A DNA stretch of 64,000 nt from Corynebacterium durum (lineage in GTDB: Bacteria > Actinomycetota > Actinomycetes > Mycobacteriales > Mycobacteriaceae): assembly GCF_030408675.1 (NCBI RefSeq), contig NZ_CP047200.1:496001-560000 (forward strand), read 5' to 3'. Under the pieces are notes generated by a model. It had not been told where the DNA came from, did not search any database, and saw nothing but the letters and a program-made list of their open reading frames with translations. The position numbers were made by a program, and so were the translations under genes. Of this stretch, positions 17,892 through 27,020 are shown piece after piece. Position 1 is the stretch's first letter; every line of letters begins with the position of its first letter.

Positions 17892-19597
17892 CCGACCATG
17901 TAAAGGCCGCTAAAGGCATGGTTGCGCAGTTGATGCAATCCTCGCGCGGCCAGTGGAAAGGCCCGAAGATACCCATCAAGGATATTGAGAATGCGGTCAA
18001 CAGCACCGAAGGCCTGAAGGTGGCATCGCTGCAGCAAGAAGGACACAAAGCCGGGGGCGCTGAGATGACGAGGAACCTTGTGCCCGCAGCGCATCTGTGT
18101 GCCAATGTGATTGCTCACGTGAGTGGCGGAACGCTGGCGGATATTGTCATGGAGCAGATAGCCAACTGGCAGTGGGAACGAGAGCGGGGTAGGAAACTAT
18201 CGGAATCCTCACAGAAATGTGGGAGCACAATTGAATCTGTCCTCGACGACTTTGAGCAGCGGTTAGCGGACCCAGAAGCTGCCGCGAATTTCCTGGTCAA
18301 TTCCGTGTGCGCGTGGCTGGACAAGGCGGATCCAGAGAAGAATCCTGATGCTTTTCAGCAGACGGTACAACTGGGTGCCTCAAATATCGACAGCTTCAGC
18401 CAACTCCTCATGAATCTTTGCGCCGAGCGTGACAAGGCTATTCGATGCTGCTACGACAAGCTCCTTGACGACGGCCGCGACGATAACGCTCAGCCTTCCA
18501 CTGGCGGCCCAACTACGTCGGCTGCGCCGGTGCCTCAGGCTTCGGCTGTGTCATCATCGGCGGCATCGGCAAGTGCAGGTATGGCAGGCACAGGCATGTC
18601 ACGTGCAGTCATGGCGGGTGCTGTGCAGAGCAGTGCTGCGCAACCTTCGAACAACGTGCCCATGCATGAGGACCATGCTGTTTCCCAACCCATTGTCCAA
18701 CCTGCCACTACTGCTCGCACTGAACAGCCGACACCACAACGCCATGCCCCGTGCGTGGAACCGGTTCGCTGTGAGAACGTGCCGTCGCAGTCTTCGTCCC
18801 CGGATATGCGGGTAGCGCAGTCGCAAGTACTGCCGCAGAACATGGCGCGGATGACAACTCCGCTGCCTCCCAATTATCAACAGTCAGTACCACAACAAGG
18901 ATATGGTAATGCGTGCACGCCATCGCCCTCGTTGGATGCTTCGAATTTGATGAGTTCAACCATAGGTGGTGGCTATGGTAGTGGCCAGCCGCTGTTTGAG
19001 GTTGAGCACATTATCAGAAACGCGGTGGGTCCAGTTCTTGTCACTCTGGTCACCGCTGGGGTTCGAGAAATTGTCAATCAGGTTGAACACCACCTTGCTC
19101 AGTTCCTGGAACAGGCAGGGGCAGGATCTGCTGACATGCACAACATGAATCTTGATGTTTCGGCGCAGCATGACGTCCCCAACCATGTAGTAGAGAACCA
19201 CCATGGGGAAACACATCACCCAGAGTCGCCTCAACCGCAGGAATCACATGTGGAGTCGCGGACCCAAGGTACCCAAGGTACGGCGCCTCCGGTTCAACCT
19301 CCGCAGGAGCATCATGCGCCACCACCAGCGCCACAACCTGTGAAGCCGTCCCCGGAGCCAGTGCCCCATGTTGCTGCGCCGGCACCGGCACCAGCGTCTC
19401 ATCCACAGCCCGAACCACCTCTACATCAAGTACCTCAACACCAAGCACCAGTACACCAAGCGCCTGCACCACAACCCCAACCTGCACCGCAACCACCAGT
19501 GTGCGTGCCAGCGCCAGGTGGATCAGGTGATGCTCCGGTAGGCGGGGCGTCGACAAGCAGTAATCGTGGTCGGGCGCGGAAGGCAGGTGCATGGTGA
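17888..19597 (+). CDS. Large protein with helical N-terminal half and Pro/Gln/His-rich C-terminal half, function unknown
   Basis: I do not recognise this 569-residue protein. Residues 1-200 look alpha-helical and cysteine-containing (CANVIAHVSGG, SVCAWLDK, NLCAERDKAIRCCYDK). Residues 205-350 are a low-complexity Ser/Ala/Pro/Gln linker. A short conserved-looking segment (about 365-410: VEHIIRNAVGPVLVTLVTAG) follows, then a Pro/Gln/His-rich tail with PAPQPQPAPQP-like runs. It ends RARKAGAW. The GTG start overlaps the upstream gene and its stop overlaps the downstream one. Lacking a signal peptide but next to ESX genes, it may be a type VII substrate; that is inference. Confidence 0.55.
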   Translation: MTDHVKAAKGMVAQLMQSSRGQWKGPKIPIKDIENAVNSTEGLKVASLQQEGHKAGGAEMTRNLVPAAHLCANVIAHVSGGTLADIVMEQIANWQWERERGRKLSESSQKCGSTIESVLDDFEQRLADPEAAANFLVNSVCAWLDKADPEKNPDAFQQTVQLGASNIDSFSQLLMNLCAERDKAIRCCYDKLLDDGRDDNAQPSTGGPTTSAAPVPQASAVSSSAASASAGMAGTGMSRAVMAGAVQSSAAQPSNNVPMHEDHAVSQPIVQPATTARTEQPTPQRHAPCVEPVRCENVPSQSSSPDMRVAQSQVLPQNMARMTTPLPPNYQQSVPQQGYGNACTPSPSLDASNLMSSTIGGGYGSGQPLFEVEHIIRNAVGPVLVTLVTAGVREIVNQVEHHLAQFLEQAGAGSADMHNMNLDVSAQHDVPNHVVENHHGETHHPESPQPQESHVESRTQGTQGTAPPVQPPQEHHAPPPAPQPVKPSPEPVPHVAAPAPAPASHPQPEPPLHQVPQHQAPVHQAPAPQPQPAPQPPVCVPAPGGSGDAPVGGASTSSNRGRARKAGAW

Positions 19598-19914
19598 TGC
19601 AAAGTTACGACCAGTTTTTAGAGCAGTTTCAACAGCGTGCCGAGCGTTATGTGGCTGAGTTTGATGAGTCGATACGTGCGGTACAAAAAGAATTAGAGCA
19701 GCGTCGCAAGAAGGGAGAAACCACAGCGCACGCCCAACATGTGCACGAGGCTTCAGGGCTTGACGAGCAGTTGCGGTGGGTGCATGCTCGCCAGGAAAAC
19801 AACGGAGAACAAGTGCAGGCGGCGGTGCCCGCGCACAAGACACCTCAGCCGCCACCGCTGCGGCAACCCTCCCGACGGCGACCTGTTCGGGGAATTAAAA
19901 CGGCAGGCTGGTGA
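19591..19914 (+). CDS. Small coiled-coil protein, third gene of the unknown operon
   Basis: The 107-residue protein is unknown to me. Residues 5-45 form a charged helix (EQFQQRAERYVAEFDESI, VQKELEQRRKKGE) and the rest is Pro/Arg-rich. It ends RGIKTAGW, resembling the RARKAGAW end of the preceding protein. Starts at 19591, 19594 or 19597 are possible; GGAAGG at 19579 favours 19591. It overlaps the upstream stop, and its own 3' end overlaps the convergent hydrolase gene by 20 bases. Confidence 0.55.
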   Translation: MVMQSYDQFLEQFQQRAERYVAEFDESIRAVQKELEQRRKKGETTAHAQHVHEASGLDEQLRWVHARQENNGEQVQAAVPAHKTPQPPPLRQPSRRRPVRGIKTAGW

Positions 19915-20794
19915 AGGTTTTATCCTGCTCTTTCGCTTGCAGTTCCGCTTTGGTGAGGGAGGACAAGCCACGGGCGTGAACGTCCTCCTGGGCGAACGCC
20001 GCGTATTTTTTCTCCCCTTCAAGTTGATAGAGCAGAAAGCCCGTGAGCAGCCCCCGGGCTTTTTCCTGTGCGGAAAACTGTGGTCGGCCCATGCCCACAA
20101 GAGCTTTAACCACGGCACCTTCAGAAAAGCCGGATTGCGTGCCTTTGGATACTTCCCGATAGGTGACCGGGCCAGCCCATTGTGCTGCTATTTTTACAGA
20201 CTCATTTGAGTCAAAATCAGTGGCTTTTCCAGGGCCTATGATCAGTCCCGGGGCTGTGGTGTGGGCGGCTGCGGTCACAGCGGACGGTGCCGTGGCGGCG
20301 GGGTAGAGGGCACCAACAGCGTGGATATTGTCGCGGCCCGCTGCCGTCAAGATCGCGGCACCTGCGCCCATGCCATGCCCGGCAACCCCCAATTTTGCGG
20401 GGGAGACTGTGACATTTCCTGTTCCTAATTTAACCCCAGCGACGATCTGCAGGCAGGACTCTAGGTCAGCAGCGAGGCCCTGGTGGTTGGGCATGAATCC
20501 CATCTCCGTGGCGGGGGCAGCAACGACAATGCCCCAGCTGGCCAGATGTTGAAGGGTTTGGTGGTAGCTTTTCACCGAGGTCATCCAGTCGTGACCAAAC
20601 GCAATGGCGGCTACCCCATTACCCTCGGCAGGCGTGTACACCTTGCCGGGGAGACCTGCGTAGGAGAGGTCACCAATAAGCACGTGGTGCGGCCCACGTT
20701 TGGAGAGCTTGGACAACTGCTTTTTAAATTTCTCAGCCACAAGTCTCAAGGATAGTGGATTGGTGTCTTGTACGACTGTGTTTGCAGCTGTCAA
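19895..20794 (-). CDS. Alpha/beta-hydrolase fold protein lacking the serine nucleophile
   Basis: The 299-residue protein resembles chlorophyllase/dienelactone-hydrolase-like enzymes: a beta-rich start, an oxyanion-loop region AFGHDWMTSV near residue 90 and a nucleophile elbow at about 137-143. The elbow reads GHGMG, so the expected GHSMG serine is glycine (codon GGC at 20372-20374, one base from AGC). Classical Ser-His-Asp chemistry should be lost unless another residue is used. The start is a TTG at 20794; a TTG at residue 16 and a GTG at residue 19 are alternatives. Its 3' end overlaps the convergent operon. Confidence 0.7.
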   Translation of the reverse strand: MTAANTVVQDTNPLSLRLVAEKFKKQLSKLSKRGPHHVLIGDLSYAGLPGKVYTPAEGNGVAAIAFGHDWMTSVKSYHQTLQHLASWGIVVAAPATEMGFMPNHQGLAADLESCLQIVAGVKLGTGNVTVSPAKLGVAGHGMGAGAAILTAAGRDNIHAVGALYPAATAPSAVTAAAHTTAPGLIIGPGKATDFDSNESVKIAAQWAGPVTYREVSKGTQSGFSEGAVVKALVGMGRPQFSAQEKARGLLTGFLLYQLEGEKKYAAFAQEDVHARGLSSLTKAELQAKEQDKTFTSLPF

Positions 20795-20832
20795 CTACAA
20801 CGGTGGTTGTGTCCACCCTCACGACACTATCG

Positions 20833-21216
20833 TTACAAAGCCACGGCCAGCGCAATGACACCAATGACGGCAAACGCTGCTTGTTTTGCGGCGGCACCGC
20901 GATGTGCTGTGGATTTCAGTGCCAGTGCAGCGGCGGCAATAATCATGGAACCAGCGCCTGCAAACATCAGCGCGGCCCCCACGTTATGGTGCCCTGCCAG
21001 CCACATGGCGATCCCAATACCCGCAACAATGGCGAGCATGAGGTTGTAAACACCTTGGTTATAGGCAAAAAACCGAGTGATGGCGAGTTCTTCCTCCGTG
21101 GCGTGGCCAAAAATATTACGGGCGGTGGGGCTGGCCCATGCGAAGGCTTCCAGATAAAAGATGAACACGTGAAGCAAGGCGGCAAGTCCGATAAAAATAA
21201 GTGCGACGAGAGACAT
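20833..21216 (-). CDS. DUF1304 family small membrane protein
   Basis: The protein has 127 residues and four hydrophobic segments. The pattern LLHVFIFYLEAFAW ... FFAYNQGVYNLMLA is characteristic of DUF1304, a family of unknown function. I take the ATG at 21216. A TTG four codons upstream (21228), 10 bases after GGAGAAAGG, is an equally possible start, and a TATACT hexamer at 21272-21277 could be the promoter. It is divergent from the nnr gene and 38 bases upstream of the hydrolase-like gene. Confidence 0.75.
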   Translation of the reverse strand: MSLVALIFIGLAALLHVFIFYLEAFAWASPTARNIFGHATEEELAITRFFAYNQGVYNLMLAIVAGIGIAMWLAGHHNVGAALMFAGAGSMIIAAAALALKSTAHRGAAAKQAAFAVIGVIALAVAL

Positions 21217-21329
21217 AATGGCAGACAACGATGCTGAGCCTTTCTCCAAAGGGGTGTGACAACGGGTCGGAAGTATAGTCACCTGCTCTGGCTGCGGTCA
21301 CGTAGCACAATTTTGGCTACCGTGGAGGT

Positions 21330-22676
21330 ATGATTCCGATGTACACTCCTGACCAGGTTCGTGCTGCTGAGCAGCCACTTCTTGCTCGACTTGGGGAAAA
21401 GCTGATGCTGTCGGCGGCGTTTGCCGTGGCTGTGGAATGCGCCCGACTGCTTGACCACCACCCGTACGGTAAACGCGTGCTGGTGCTCGCCGGTTCAGGG
21501 GGAAATGGCGGCGATGCCCTTTATGCTGCAGAGGAACTGGAACGACGCGGAGCACATATCACTGTGTGGCAGACCTCAACCGGTCTCCATCACGCGTATC
21601 GACGCCCCGAAGAACCCACCGCTGCTGCCGCTGCTCGGGCGGATCTTATCATTGACGGAGTTGTGGGGATCGGGGCGTCTGGTGGTTTGCGTGGAGAGGC
21701 CGCGCAGGCGGCGTCGATAATCGCGGAACACGCCACTTGTCCTGTGGTCGCCGTGGATATTCCCAGCGGTGTGGACCCCATGACCGGTGTGCCAGGGGAT
21801 AGTTATATTCGTGCCACCAACACAGTCACCTTTGGTGGTTTGAAGCCTGTGCATGTGCTGGGTTGGGAATACTGTGGCGATGTAGTGCTGCGTGGCCTGG
21901 GCATTGATGAGGAACTAGCGAGCATGGATCCGTGGGGTTATTCGGTGGATCGCGTGGAAAACTGGCCGCGCCCTGGGGCGGACTCCAACAAATACACCGA
22001 TGGCGTTGTCGGCATTTACGCTGGTAGTGTCGCATATCCGGGTGCGGCGGTACTATGTGTGGAGGGGGCAGTGCGGGCGACGTCGCCTATGGTGCGGTAC
22101 CTAGGGCCATGCGTGACCAAGGTGATTCGCGCAGTGCCCGAAGTCGTGGCGGGTGAAGGGCGAGTTCAGGCGCTTGTGATCGGACCCGGGTGCAGCGAGG
22201 ATGACACGCAGCTTGCCGAACAACTCCGCAGCAACCTTCCCCTTGTGATTGATGCAACATCACTGACGCGCGTGGCGGAATCGGAGGAGCTGCGAGAACT
22301 GGTGCGTCGCAGAACCGCTTTTACTGTTCTGACCCCACACACAGGCGAATTCGCGCGCTTTGGTGTTGCTGCCCCCGAAGAATTGGCGCGTGAACTGGAC
22401 GTATGCGTACTGCTGAAAGGTCGAGTTACACAGGTTGTAAGTGAAGGTGAACGCTACCTCATTGAGGCCGGGTCTAGCTGGGCGGCAACAGCAGGGTCGG
22501 GGGATGTCTTATCCGGTGTCATTGGAGCCGCTGTGGCCTACGAACCCAGCGCAGTAATGGTGGCCATGGCCGCGCGCGTCCACGCTGATGCAGCTGCGTT
22601 GTGCAACGGGCCAGTGCCCGCCCATCTCATTGCCGAAGCGCTCACACTGGTGGTCAGCCAAGCGGTGGCGCGCTAG
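21330..22676 (+). CDS. nnr: Bifunctional NAD(P)HX epimerase / ADP-dependent dehydratase
   Basis: This enzyme repairs hydrated NADH and NADPH. The N-terminal YjeF-type epimerase (about 1-200) shows LAGSGGNGGDAL and AVDIPSGVDPMTG. The C-terminal ribokinase-like dehydratase (about 225-445) shows VIGPGC, TPHTGEFARFG and the nucleotide-binding AATAGSGDVLSGVIGA. At 448 residues it is a little short for the fused form but complete. GGAGG sits one base before the first ATG and 10 bases before a second in-frame ATG (21339), so translation may start at MYTPDQ. Confidence 0.9.
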   Translation: MIPMYTPDQVRAAEQPLLARLGEKLMLSAAFAVAVECARLLDHHPYGKRVLVLAGSGGNGGDALYAAEELERRGAHITVWQTSTGLHHAYRRPEEPTAAAAARADLIIDGVVGIGASGGLRGEAAQAASIIAEHATCPVVAVDIPSGVDPMTGVPGDSYIRATNTVTFGGLKPVHVLGWEYCGDVVLRGLGIDEELASMDPWGYSVDRVENWPRPGADSNKYTDGVVGIYAGSVAYPGAAVLCVEGAVRATSPMVRYLGPCVTKVIRAVPEVVAGEGRVQALVIGPGCSEDDTQLAEQLRSNLPLVIDATSLTRVAESEELRELVRRRTAFTVLTPHTGEFARFGVAAPEELARELDVCVLLKGRVTQVVSEGERYLIEAGSSWAATAGSGDVLSGVIGAAVAYEPSAVMVAMAARVHADAAALCNGPVPAHLIAEALTLVVSQAVAR

Positions 22677-22813
22677 GATTCCCGTAGATTTCATGCCTTA
22701 GCGCTATGGCTATACCCACAGAAAGATGTGTAAGCCGTCTCAAAAATAGGGAAACCCTGAATGAATTCTGTACTGTAAATGAAATTAGTGTTTTGTATGG
22801 GAAGGATTTTTGG

Positions 22814-23425
22814 GTGCGCAAGCAACTTTTGGCAGTGGCGACCATCGTCTCGGCACTGCTCCTCACCTCTTGTACCCAAGCTGGACAACGCTCCACCGCT
22901 GACGCGGCCACCGGCACGGCATCAGCAACTGCCGTGAACGTGAATTCGGCTGCGGAATCCTTAAGTGGAAGCACTGAGGGGGGCGTAGGTGGCGCAACGG
23001 GTGAGTCTGAGACCTCCACAGAGACCCCCACAAGCACCACGCCAGCGGTCAAACAAATAGGCATCTACGGCACTGCCGGTGACTATGATCCACTCAACAC
23101 GGGACATATGTTCAACGGGCAGATCGCGGGCGTGGTCACCAACGCTCGTGACCTCAACCCCGACTATGTGGTAGACAGTGGACAGATCTACCTAGATCTC
23201 TCCGGTATGGAAACCCTGACCGAGCCAAAAACCGTATCCATCTACATCAACTCAGGGCATTTTGACCTCAAAATGCCCAAAAACGTTCCCGTGGACTTGA
23301 CCTGTAAAGTTCCTTCGGAAAAAAGCAACTGTAAGACCAAAAAATACAATTCCGACGCGCCGGGAAGTATTTTCACACTCAACATCACAAGCAACACTGC
23401 TCGGGTTACTATTGCAAAGAAGTAG
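22814..23425 (+). CDS. Lipoprotein with LiaF/EsrI-like C-terminal beta domain (copy 1)
   Basis: The GTG at 22814 gives a short basic N-terminus, a hydrophobic stretch and the lipobox LLTSC, so a lipid-anchored surface protein of 203 residues. GGAAGGA lies upstream. A Ser/Thr-rich linker leads to a C-terminal beta-rich domain of about 125 residues: YDPLNTGHMFNGQI, then IYLDLSGMETLTEPKTVSIY, then DLKMPKNVPVDLTC. This last pattern recurs in the next gene and in the C-terminus of the EsrI-like protein at 28432-29562. The role is unknown; envelope stress sensing is suggested by the shared domain. Confidence 0.75.
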   Translation: MRKQLLAVATIVSALLLTSCTQAGQRSTADAATGTASATAVNVNSAAESLSGSTEGGVGGATGESETSTETPTSTTPAVKQIGIYGTAGDYDPLNTGHMFNGQIAGVVTNARDLNPDYVVDSGQIYLDLSGMETLTEPKTVSIYINSGHFDLKMPKNVPVDLTCKVPSEKSNCKTKKYNSDAPGSIFTLNITSNTARVTIAKK

Positions 23426-23524
23426 TTGTAGCAAAAGTTCTTTGCGGTGACTGCTCATAGATGTCAGGGCGGCACCACGTCGCCCGTCATAGGGGCGACA
23501 TTCGCCTCAGAGAGGAAAAGATCG

Positions 23525-24139
23525 GTGACTAAGAAGATTCTTGGCGCAGGTGTCATTGCCTCTGCTGCACTGCTGTTGGCGGCATGTGGCGGTGGCGGAA
23601 GCTCCTCAGGAGGATCAGGATCCTCCAGCAGTGCCATGGCCTCCAGCTCAATGTCAACCTCGGAAAGCAGCAGTTCTAGCAGCTCAAGCGGTTCTGGTTC
23701 TTCTGGGGCTAGTGCTGGCGCGAGTGCGTCGGGCGGGTCGTCGTCAGGTTCCCATAGCGCTGCCACCGCCGTTGGTGTTGATGTTCCTGCTACCAACGGA
23801 TTCGATCCACTGGGCACAGGCACCGTGTTTCAGGGGTCCATTGATGTGAGCACCAGTGATGCCAATGCCTTGGATGAGAATTACGCTGTTTCCAACGGTC
23901 AGGTGACACTGAACCTGCAGGATCTAAAACCCTTGGATAAAGACAAGACCGTCAACGTATACGTGGACGTGGGGACTGTATCGGTAACGCTGCCAGACGA
24001 TGTTCCGGTGGAGATGACCGCGAAGGATTCCGTGACGCTAACGACCCCCAGCCACAAGACCTACAATGAGAGCGCTTCTGGCAAGAAGCTAACACTGAAC
24101 GTTCAGGTCAACAACGGTCCCGTTACTATCGCTGAGTAG
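23525..24139 (+). CDS. Lipoprotein with LiaF/EsrI-like C-terminal beta domain (copy 2)
   Basis: This 204-residue protein starts at the GTG at 23525 (VTKKILGAGVIASAALLLAAC), with lipobox LAAC. A long serine/glycine linker (about residues 22-80) leads to the same beta domain as the previous gene: FDPLGTGTVFQGSI, VTLNLQDLKPLDKDKTVNVY, VTLPDDVPVEMTA. Copies 1 and 2 are therefore tandem paralogues differing mainly in the linker. AGAGGAAAAG precedes the start. guaA lies 39 bases downstream behind its own promoter. Confidence 0.78.
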   Translation: MTKKILGAGVIASAALLLAACGGGGSSSGGSGSSSSAMASSSMSTSESSSSSSSSGSGSSGASAGASASGGSSSGSHSAATAVGVDVPATNGFDPLGTGTVFQGSIDVSTSDANALDENYAVSNGQVTLNLQDLKPLDKDKTVNVYVDVGTVSVTLPDDVPVEMTAKDSVTLTTPSHKTYNESASGKKLTLNVQVNNGPVTIAE

Positions 24140-24164
24140 TAGTGGTGGCTGCGGGGTGATGAAG

Positions 24165-24170
24165 TAGAAT
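24165..24170 (+). promoter_or_regulatory. -10 element for a leaderless guaA transcript
   Basis: TAGAAT ends 8 bases before the GTG of guaA at 24179, and no ribosome site is present between them. Confidence 0.55.
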
Positions 24171-24178
24171 CGTGTAGC

Positions 24179-25747
24179 GTGACACAGCAGACTCATCGCC
24201 CCGTTCTTGTTATTGATTTCGGCGCGCAATATGCACAACTTATTGCGCGCCGTGTGCGTGAAGCCCGGATTTATTCTGAGGTTGTTCCCCACACAGCATC
24301 CGCTGAGGACATTAAAGCTAAAAACCCGGCTGCCCTGATTCTTTCGGGCGGCCCTTCTTCTGTCTATGCCGAGGGTGCACCGTCGCTTGATGCCGGGATT
24401 TTTGATCTCGATATTCCGGTTTTTGGCATTTGTTATGGTTTCCAGGCTATGACGCATGCGCTGGGCGGCACGGTGGCTAACACGGGTAACCGTGAATATG
24501 GTCGCACTGACATGACTATTGACGGCGGTCTGCTGCACGAGGGGTTTGAACAGACGCACAAGGTGTGGATGAGCCACGGTGATGCCGTTTCCACTGCTCC
24601 CGAAGGGTTTGCTGTGACGGCTCAATCGGCGGGTGCGCCTGTCGCCGCTTTTGAAAACCTCGAACGTCGCATGGCTGGGGTGCAGTACCACCCTGAGGTA
24701 ATGCACTCCCCGCACGGCCAGGAGGTGCTGGTCCGCTTTCTCACCCAGATTGCCGGGTTGGAGCAGGATTGGACCCCGGCGAACATTGCTGAGGAGCTTA
24801 TCGACGCCGTACGCACCCAGGTCGGCGAGAATGGTCGCGCGATCTGCGGCCTCTCGGGTGGGGTGGATTCTGCCGTCGCCGCCGCCATCGTGCAGCGCGC
24901 CATCGGTGACCGCTTGACCTGTGTGTTTGTTGACCATGGCCTGTTGCGTGCAGGCGAGCGCGAGCAGGTGCAGAATGATTTCGTCGCCGCCACCGGCGCA
25001 AAACTGGTGACGCTGGATGAGCGTAAGGCATTTTTAGCCAAACTCGCCGGGGTAACTGACCCGGAGGATAAACGTAAGGCCATCGGTCACGAGTTCATTC
25101 GTGCCTTCGAACGCGCCGTTGCCGGAGTGCTTGCCGACGCCCCGGAAAACTCCAGCGTGGACTTCCTAGTGCAGGGAACGCTGTACCCGGATGTGGTGGA
25201 ATCCGGTGGTGGGTCCGGTACCGCCAACATCAAGAGCCACCACAATGTGGGTGGTCTGCCTGATGATGTGGAATTTGACCTTGTTGAGCCATTACGCCTG
25301 CTGTTTAAAGACGAAGTGCGTGCGGTGGGTCGTGAACTTGGTCTGCCGGAGGAAATTGTCAACCGCCAGCCTTTCCCTGGCCCTGGGCTGGGGATTCGCA
25401 TTATCGGCGAGGTGACCGAGGACCGCTTGGACACACTGCGTGCCGCCGATCTTATCGCCCGCACCGAGCTGACTGCAGCGGGCTTGGACTCCAAGATTTG
25501 GCAATGTCCGGTGGTGTTGCTCGCCGATGTTCGTTCCGTTGGTGTGCAGGGAGACGGACGAACCTACGGCCACCCCATTGTGTTGCGACCGGTGTCCTCC
25601 GAAGACGCCATGACTGCGGATTGGACGCGTCTGCCCTACGACGTCCTGGAACGCATCTCTACCCGCATCACCAACGAAGTCTCCGACGTGAACCGCGTTG
25701 TGCTGGACTGCACCTCCAAGCCCCCGGGAACTATTGAGTGGGAGTAA
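24179..25747 (+). CDS. guaA: GMP synthase (glutamine-hydrolysing)
   Basis: GuaA aminates XMP to GMP. The N-terminal class I glutamine amidotransferase has the nucleophile in FGICYGFQ (Cys about residue 85) and the partner His/Glu in QYHPEV. The ATP-pyrophosphatase domain has the P-loop SGGVDS near residue 226, and the C-terminal dimerisation domain ends with the invariant KPPGTIEWE. It is 522 residues, full length. Its 3' end overlaps the convergent DUF418 gene by 17 bases. Confidence 0.97.
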   Translation: MTQQTHRPVLVIDFGAQYAQLIARRVREARIYSEVVPHTASAEDIKAKNPAALILSGGPSSVYAEGAPSLDAGIFDLDIPVFGICYGFQAMTHALGGTVANTGNREYGRTDMTIDGGLLHEGFEQTHKVWMSHGDAVSTAPEGFAVTAQSAGAPVAAFENLERRMAGVQYHPEVMHSPHGQEVLVRFLTQIAGLEQDWTPANIAEELIDAVRTQVGENGRAICGLSGGVDSAVAAAIVQRAIGDRLTCVFVDHGLLRAGEREQVQNDFVAATGAKLVTLDERKAFLAKLAGVTDPEDKRKAIGHEFIRAFERAVAGVLADAPENSSVDFLVQGTLYPDVVESGGGSGTANIKSHHNVGGLPDDVEFDLVEPLRLLFKDEVRAVGRELGLPEEIVNRQPFPGPGLGIRIIGEVTEDRLDTLRAADLIARTELTAAGLDSKIWQCPVVLLADVRSVGVQGDGRTYGHPIVLRPVSSEDAMTADWTRLPYDVLERISTRITNEVSDVNRVVLDCTSKPPGTIEWE

Positions 25748-27020
25748 AAGTAGTGAGGCCGGTGCGTCCGTAGGAGAGTCTGCGGTGCACCACCTCGAAG
25801 GGGCCGCGCAGGTTGGCCTTTTCAAGGGCGTAGGCGATGACCAGGGTGATGGCCCAGATGAAGATGGCGATCAGCGTTGCTTCCCAGGCTCCCTGCCCCC
25901 TGCCCAGGCCGAAAGTAAACTTAGAGGTCAGCAGGACAAAGAGAATGGATTGCAGGAGGTATCCGGTCATAGACCGCTTGCCCAAGGCAATAATGGCCTG
26001 GAGCGGGACGGGCAGGGTGTAGTCGGTGTTGCTTGTCTGGGCGGCGTCGATACGCCGCTGGAAGGGGATGGTTGCCAGAGCGATGATGGCAACAATGCCG
26101 GGGCCAGTGAATTGCCCGCCGAACTGATTGAACACAAATAGTGACAGTCCGAGCCTTTCGGGCAGGGCACCAGTATCCGCCAGTCCGATGGGAATGCCGA
26201 CGCCAAAGGATATGGCAACAGCGATAGTACCGGCCCATGTTAGTTGCTTCTTGTATTTTTCAGGTTGGCCCAGGACATTATTACGGGCGGCGACCATACC
26301 CAGAATCATGATTGGGCTAATGCTGAATATGCTGCTGGGGATTGCGGTGCCGAGTTGGAATCGCAGGGCGAGGCCAGTATCCCCCACAAGTGCGAGATAA
26401 CTATCAGGATTGGCTAGCGTCAAGGCGGAATGGTTATTGGTCATGGAATGCAATGTGTCGGCGGGGATGAAAAAGATACTCGCAGCCATTGCAAGTGCAG
26501 AGAGCAAACACAACCCGCCCAAAACTCCGGCGATGATGAGTAACGTTTTATCTTTGAAGCGGCTCAGTAGTGCGAGAATCATGCCCATAATTCCATAGAA
26601 AAGCATGATGTCGCCGTAGAAAAGGAACGTGATGTGGAGGATGCCGAATATCGCGAGAAAGAAATAGCGCCTGATTAGTACCAGTCGTGCTTTCTTTGGT
26701 GGATAATTGCGGCGTTGCAAGCTTACAGTAATCATGCCCACGCCGTATCCCAGTAGGGTGGCGAACATGGGTAGGCCGCGCACGTGGGTGAAAATAGTGC
26801 CAATGAAGATGGCTATTTTGTCAAGAATGCTGTCATTGACAATGCCGCCAGATAGGAATCCAGGCGTGCCAACTGGCATAAGCAACCATGCTGTGGTGGC
26901 GTTGGCGGCAGCGATGCCTAATAATGTGAATCCGCGGGCACAATCGGGCGCTAACATGCGGGGTTGTGTGACTTGTATTTCGGAGCTCATGGTGTTTTTA
27001 CTGTCTGTCATTCGCTTCAT
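25731..27020 (-). CDS. DUF418 family multi-pass membrane protein (copy A)
   Basis: The 429-residue protein has about ten membrane helices and ends with the DUF418 signature around [20 protein letters not shown]418 proteins are often annotated as putative transporters, without firm function. It is a close paralogue of the next gene: the N-terminal [20 protein letters not shown] and the whole C-terminal third are nearly identical. A TATATT hexamer (27027-27032) 6 bases before the ATG suggests a leaderless start at 27020; ATGs at 27011 and 26990 are alternatives. Confidence 0.85.
   Translation of the reverse strand: MKRMTDSKNTMSSEIQVTQPRMLAPDCARGFTLLGIAAANATTAWLLMPVGTPGFLSGGIVNDSILDKIAIFIGTIFTHVRGLPMFATLLGYGVGMITVSLQRRNYPPKKARLVLIRRYFFLAIFGILHITFLFYGDIMLFYGIMGMILALLSRFKDKTLLIIAGVLGGLCLLSALAMAASIFFIPADTLHSMTNNHSALTLANPDSYLALVGDTGLALRFQLGTAIPSSIFSISPIMILGMVAARNNVLGQPEKYKKQLTWAGTIAVAISFGVGIPIGLADTGALPERLGLSLFVFNQFGGQFTGPGIVAIIALATIPFQRRIDAAQTSNTDYTLPVPLQAIIALGKRSMTGYLLQSILFVLLTSKFTFGLGRGQGAWEATLIAIFIWAITLVIAYALEKANLRGPFEVVHRRLSYGRTGLTTFTPTQ

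Noticed and set aside
20128..20130. Fusion of the 19591-19914 gene into the antisense hydrolase region
   Set aside because: The gene ends at a normal stop at 19914 and the longer plus-strand frames beyond are antisense shadows of the hydrolase gene.
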